Of a DNA stretch of 64,000 nucleotides, positions 62,050-64,000 are shown piece by piece; positions within the stretch are counted from its first letter, which is position 1; every line of letters starts with the position of its first letter. This DNA is from Chimonanthus salicifolius. Lineage: Eukaryota > Streptophyta > Magnoliopsida > Laurales > Calycanthaceae. The stretch is taken from positions 60,965,195 through 61,029,194 of the forward strand of contig CM023540.1 of the NCBI GenBank assembly GCA_013350335.1, in the 5' to 3' direction. A program made the position numbers and the translations under genes. The notes beneath the pieces are model-generated. The model searched no databases and was not told where the DNA came from. It saw only the letters and a program-made list of their open reading frames with translations.

Positions 62050-63496
62050 TGTAACACCCCAATTTCTCAATAATATGAATATTTATGAAAATGCCACTAG
62101 ATTGGTGAATTTAATAAAGGTGATTGTAAATTAGGAAATGGTGAGGCCCATTGTTCAAATTAAGACCCTATGAGCATATTATAAGTGTCAAATTTGATTG
62201 AAGAAGTAATGAACATCAAATTGGGTCAATATGGTTAATTGGGTCAAAGGACCCAATTGGACCCAATGGGTCATAATGGACTTATTAGACCATTGGGTGA
62301 GCCCAAATTTAATGGGGTTAAGCTGAATTGATTGGAAATTAAGTGGAGCATAAATGGGTAGGCTTGATGCACATGTGAAAGCCAAATGCAAATGGATAAA
62401 ACAACCCATAAATGGGCCATGGAGTCAAAACGGGTCAACAAGCTAAATGGGGACCCAATGGGTCCGGTTGACCCTATTGACCATGGCTGACCATGTGGGC
62501 CCTCAAATGAGCTCAATGGTGAGTCAGATCAGGTTGAGTTGGATTGGAAAGAGTTGCATTTAAATTAAATGGTTGGGTTGACTCAAGTGTAATAAATGTA
62601 TGGTATTTAATGTGGTGAGTTAAGCCATTGAGTTAGTTGAGTCAAAATGGAAATCAAAGGGGCTGTAAAATCAGTGAGTTGAAGGGAATATGACGAGGTG
62701 TCTTGGTCTCAAACAAACCAAAACAAGTCCCACATGATGGGGACTTGTAATGGAAGTTTCCATGCTAAGTCTTAAATGGAATTGATTTAAATGAGATAAG
62801 ATTACATGGGGTTGCCAAAGGTTGCATTGGCTGGTGCCAAGGGATGTCTTGGTTGTGCCAAGTGACCCTTTGGTTTGATCAAGAATTTATGAGGGAAATT
62901 GAGAGGTCATGGTGGCTGATTTAACAAAACGGATGAACACCCCATTTGGCCGATTTTCACACAAAGAAAATCCTAAGAATCCTCATCCCTCTCCCTCTCT
63001 CAAGAACATCTTTTCTTGGACCGAACCAGCTGCTGTGTTTCACCATAGATCAAGCACCATTTCGGCAAGAGAAGGTTGATGACCAGGAGGGGAGCCAAGC
63101 ATAAATGCTTGAGTGCTGGAATGGATTTATAATTGCTGTTATTTGAATACATTATTATGGACATGTAATAATGTAGTTATTTGCTATGGTTTGAGAATGC
63201 CCTGATGAATCTTAATTTGGTTTAAGTAATCTGAAAGGAATGACTTGTGCTTTGCTATCTATTCAGTTTAATTCCGCAGTTAGTTTATTTTATTCCGCTA
63301 ACTTGTTTAGTTCCATGTGTGGATTGTTATCGTGGGTTAGTCCATGCACACATGGGTGGCCAGTTAAGGGTCGGACTTAGGTAGTTCGGACTTAGCTCGC
63401 GTCGTGACGCCGCCCGCTCTCTTCCGGTGTTATTCTATTATTATTTTTTAAAAAAAAATTTAGAGTCTGATTTCTCGGAGAGGGCGGGGCGTTACA
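62050..63496 (+). mobile_element. E4 5' LTR with a ~2.2-kb internal deletion
   Basis: Only 1447 bp long. The first ~1.0 kb follows the E3 LTR (41366 to about 42390) and the last ~430 bp follows 44600-45012. The join is near 63070-63085 (ACCATTTCGGCAAGAGAAGG). The missing middle contains all TTCGGCCAT hairpins and the palindromic GGTAGG region. Confidence 0.9.
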
Positions 63497-63498
63497 GT

Positions 63499-63510
63499 TG
63501 GTATTATAGT
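63499..63510 (+). promoter_or_regulatory. E4 primer binding site (decayed)
   Basis: TGGTATTATAGT stands where E3 has TGGTATCAGAGC. The changes are C-to-T or G-to-A plus one G-to-T, consistent with age. Position two bases after the LTR end is correct. Confidence 0.82.
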
Positions 63511-63936
63511 GAAACGGGAAGTTGAATCATCGAAGTAAGATTAAGACGGTTTCATGTCTCACTGATAGATAAGAATCCCAATTGACCGACTCCTCGGAGT
63601 CCGCTCATTGGGGGCCGGATTAATTTACTTCGAGTGACTCAGACTGAATAATCAATCTGAGAATGACAATGAAAGATAGAAAGTAAAGTACAGTCATCAT
63701 AATTGGACATATCAAACATATCAAAGTAAGATGCACTCCCCTGATATCCCCACACTGAGAAACAAACAACAGGAATTTAGAGATTTCCCTAGAAACAAAA
63801 GAAAACAAAGTGTGAAGATTTGGCAATTTTCCCAAACACAATGCATGATATGATATATAAGAAATTTCCCGAAACCAAGATTGGTTTTATTAGAACTTAT
63901 GTTGATTATTTATGAGTTCTATGTGATGATACATAT

Positions 63937-64000
63937 ATGTCGAGTAACGTGGAATATACAGAATTGTGGGATAAAGGGACACCTAGCTGTCCAATAGATT
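63937..64000 (+). CDS. E4 ORF0, first codons (runs off the window)
   Basis: ATG at 63937 opens a frame reading MSSNVEYTELWDKGTPSCPI, matching the start of E3 ORF0 (MSSNEEYTELWDKGTPSCPV) at 18 of 20 positions. Its distance from the PBS is also like E3. This shows ORF0 is a shared component of subfamily 2 and not a chance frame in E3. Whether it is intact cannot be seen. Confidence 0.8.
   Translation, partial: MSSNVEYTELWDKGTPSCPID

Larger units (their letters stand above)
62050..64000 (+). mobile_element. E4: 5' part of a Ty3/gypsy element inserted in the E2 gag
   Basis: Begins TGTAACACCCCAATTTCTCA like the E3 LTR (subfamily 2). The LTR ends at 63496 (GGGGCGTTACA). A decayed PBS, a leader matching E3 and the start of ORF0 follow. 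The right side is outside the window. Candidate left target sequence is GAGGT (62045-62049). Confidence 0.92.

Noticed and set aside
62050..62085. Reading the end of the E2 gag frame (NRRGCNTPISQ) as a natural C-terminus
   Set aside because: The last residues are encoded by the E4 LTR start (TGTAACACCCC), so the frame is truncated by insertion.

Overview
This window is plant nuclear DNA from a repeat-packed, probably heterochromatic region. It is AT-rich and carries no recognisable cellular gene, tRNA or rRNA. Essentially all of it is a nest of Ty3/gypsy LTR retrotransposons of one clade. The one intact polyprotein (gag, CCHC knuckle, protease, RT, RNase H, integrase, GPF module, C-terminal chromodomain-like tail) and the very long LTRs (about 3-4.3 kb) point to a Tekay/Del-like chromovirus. 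That clade assignment is from general family knowledge, not from a search. All LTRs begin TGTAAY and end GCGTTACA, or decayed forms of these.

Reading the LTR termini and the 5-bp target site duplications (TSDs) by eye resolves the window into 13 insertions. E1 (1-13952, + strand) is a broken element: a pol relic and a 3' LTR. It is interrupted by solo LTRs S1 (2198-6121, TSD TGGCC) and S2 (9113-12958, TSD TATTA). An older substrate (13953-14689 and 28695-30155), possibly a decayed Ty1/copia-like element on the minus strand, was split by solo LTR S3 (14690-28694, TSD TGAAC). S3 contains S4 (18021-28612), which contains S5 (18802-26288, TSD AGCGT/AGCAT), which contains S6 (21460-25634, TSD AATCC). 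Element E2 (+ strand) starts at 30156. Its 5' LTR (30156-48586) holds solo LTR S7 (32930-48189, TSD TTATG), and S7 holds E3 (34005-45012, TSD AAACA), the only element with intact coding capacity. The E2 leader is split by S8 (48654-60904, TSD CGTCT/TGTCT), which holds S9 (51402-59679, TSD GGTAG), which holds S10 (55193-59201, TSD TTGTC/TTGTT). The E2 gag resumes at 60905 and is cut at 62050 by E4, whose 5' LTR, PBS, leader and first codons of ORF0 run off the window end.

Three features stand out. First, E3 has an abnormal 5' end. Instead of a full LTR it carries an inverted copy of the last ~889 bp of its own LTR, joined through an 8-bp microhomology to the last ~478 bp in normal orientation. 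Both outer ends of the inserted element are therefore the same LTR end, yet a correct TSD flanks it. Second, E3 and E4 have an extra ORF (ORF0) upstream of gag, encoding an acidic protein with three zinc-knuckle motifs; E2 lacks it. Third, the LTRs are studded with short palindromes in a conserved order, several amplified into arrays, including a ~47-bp repeat whose stem shows paired (covarying) changes.

Functionally, E3 would supply Gag-Pol for the family. E1, E2 and the ten solo LTRs are inactive relics, and E3 itself may lack a forward promoter because its upstream LTR part is inverted.
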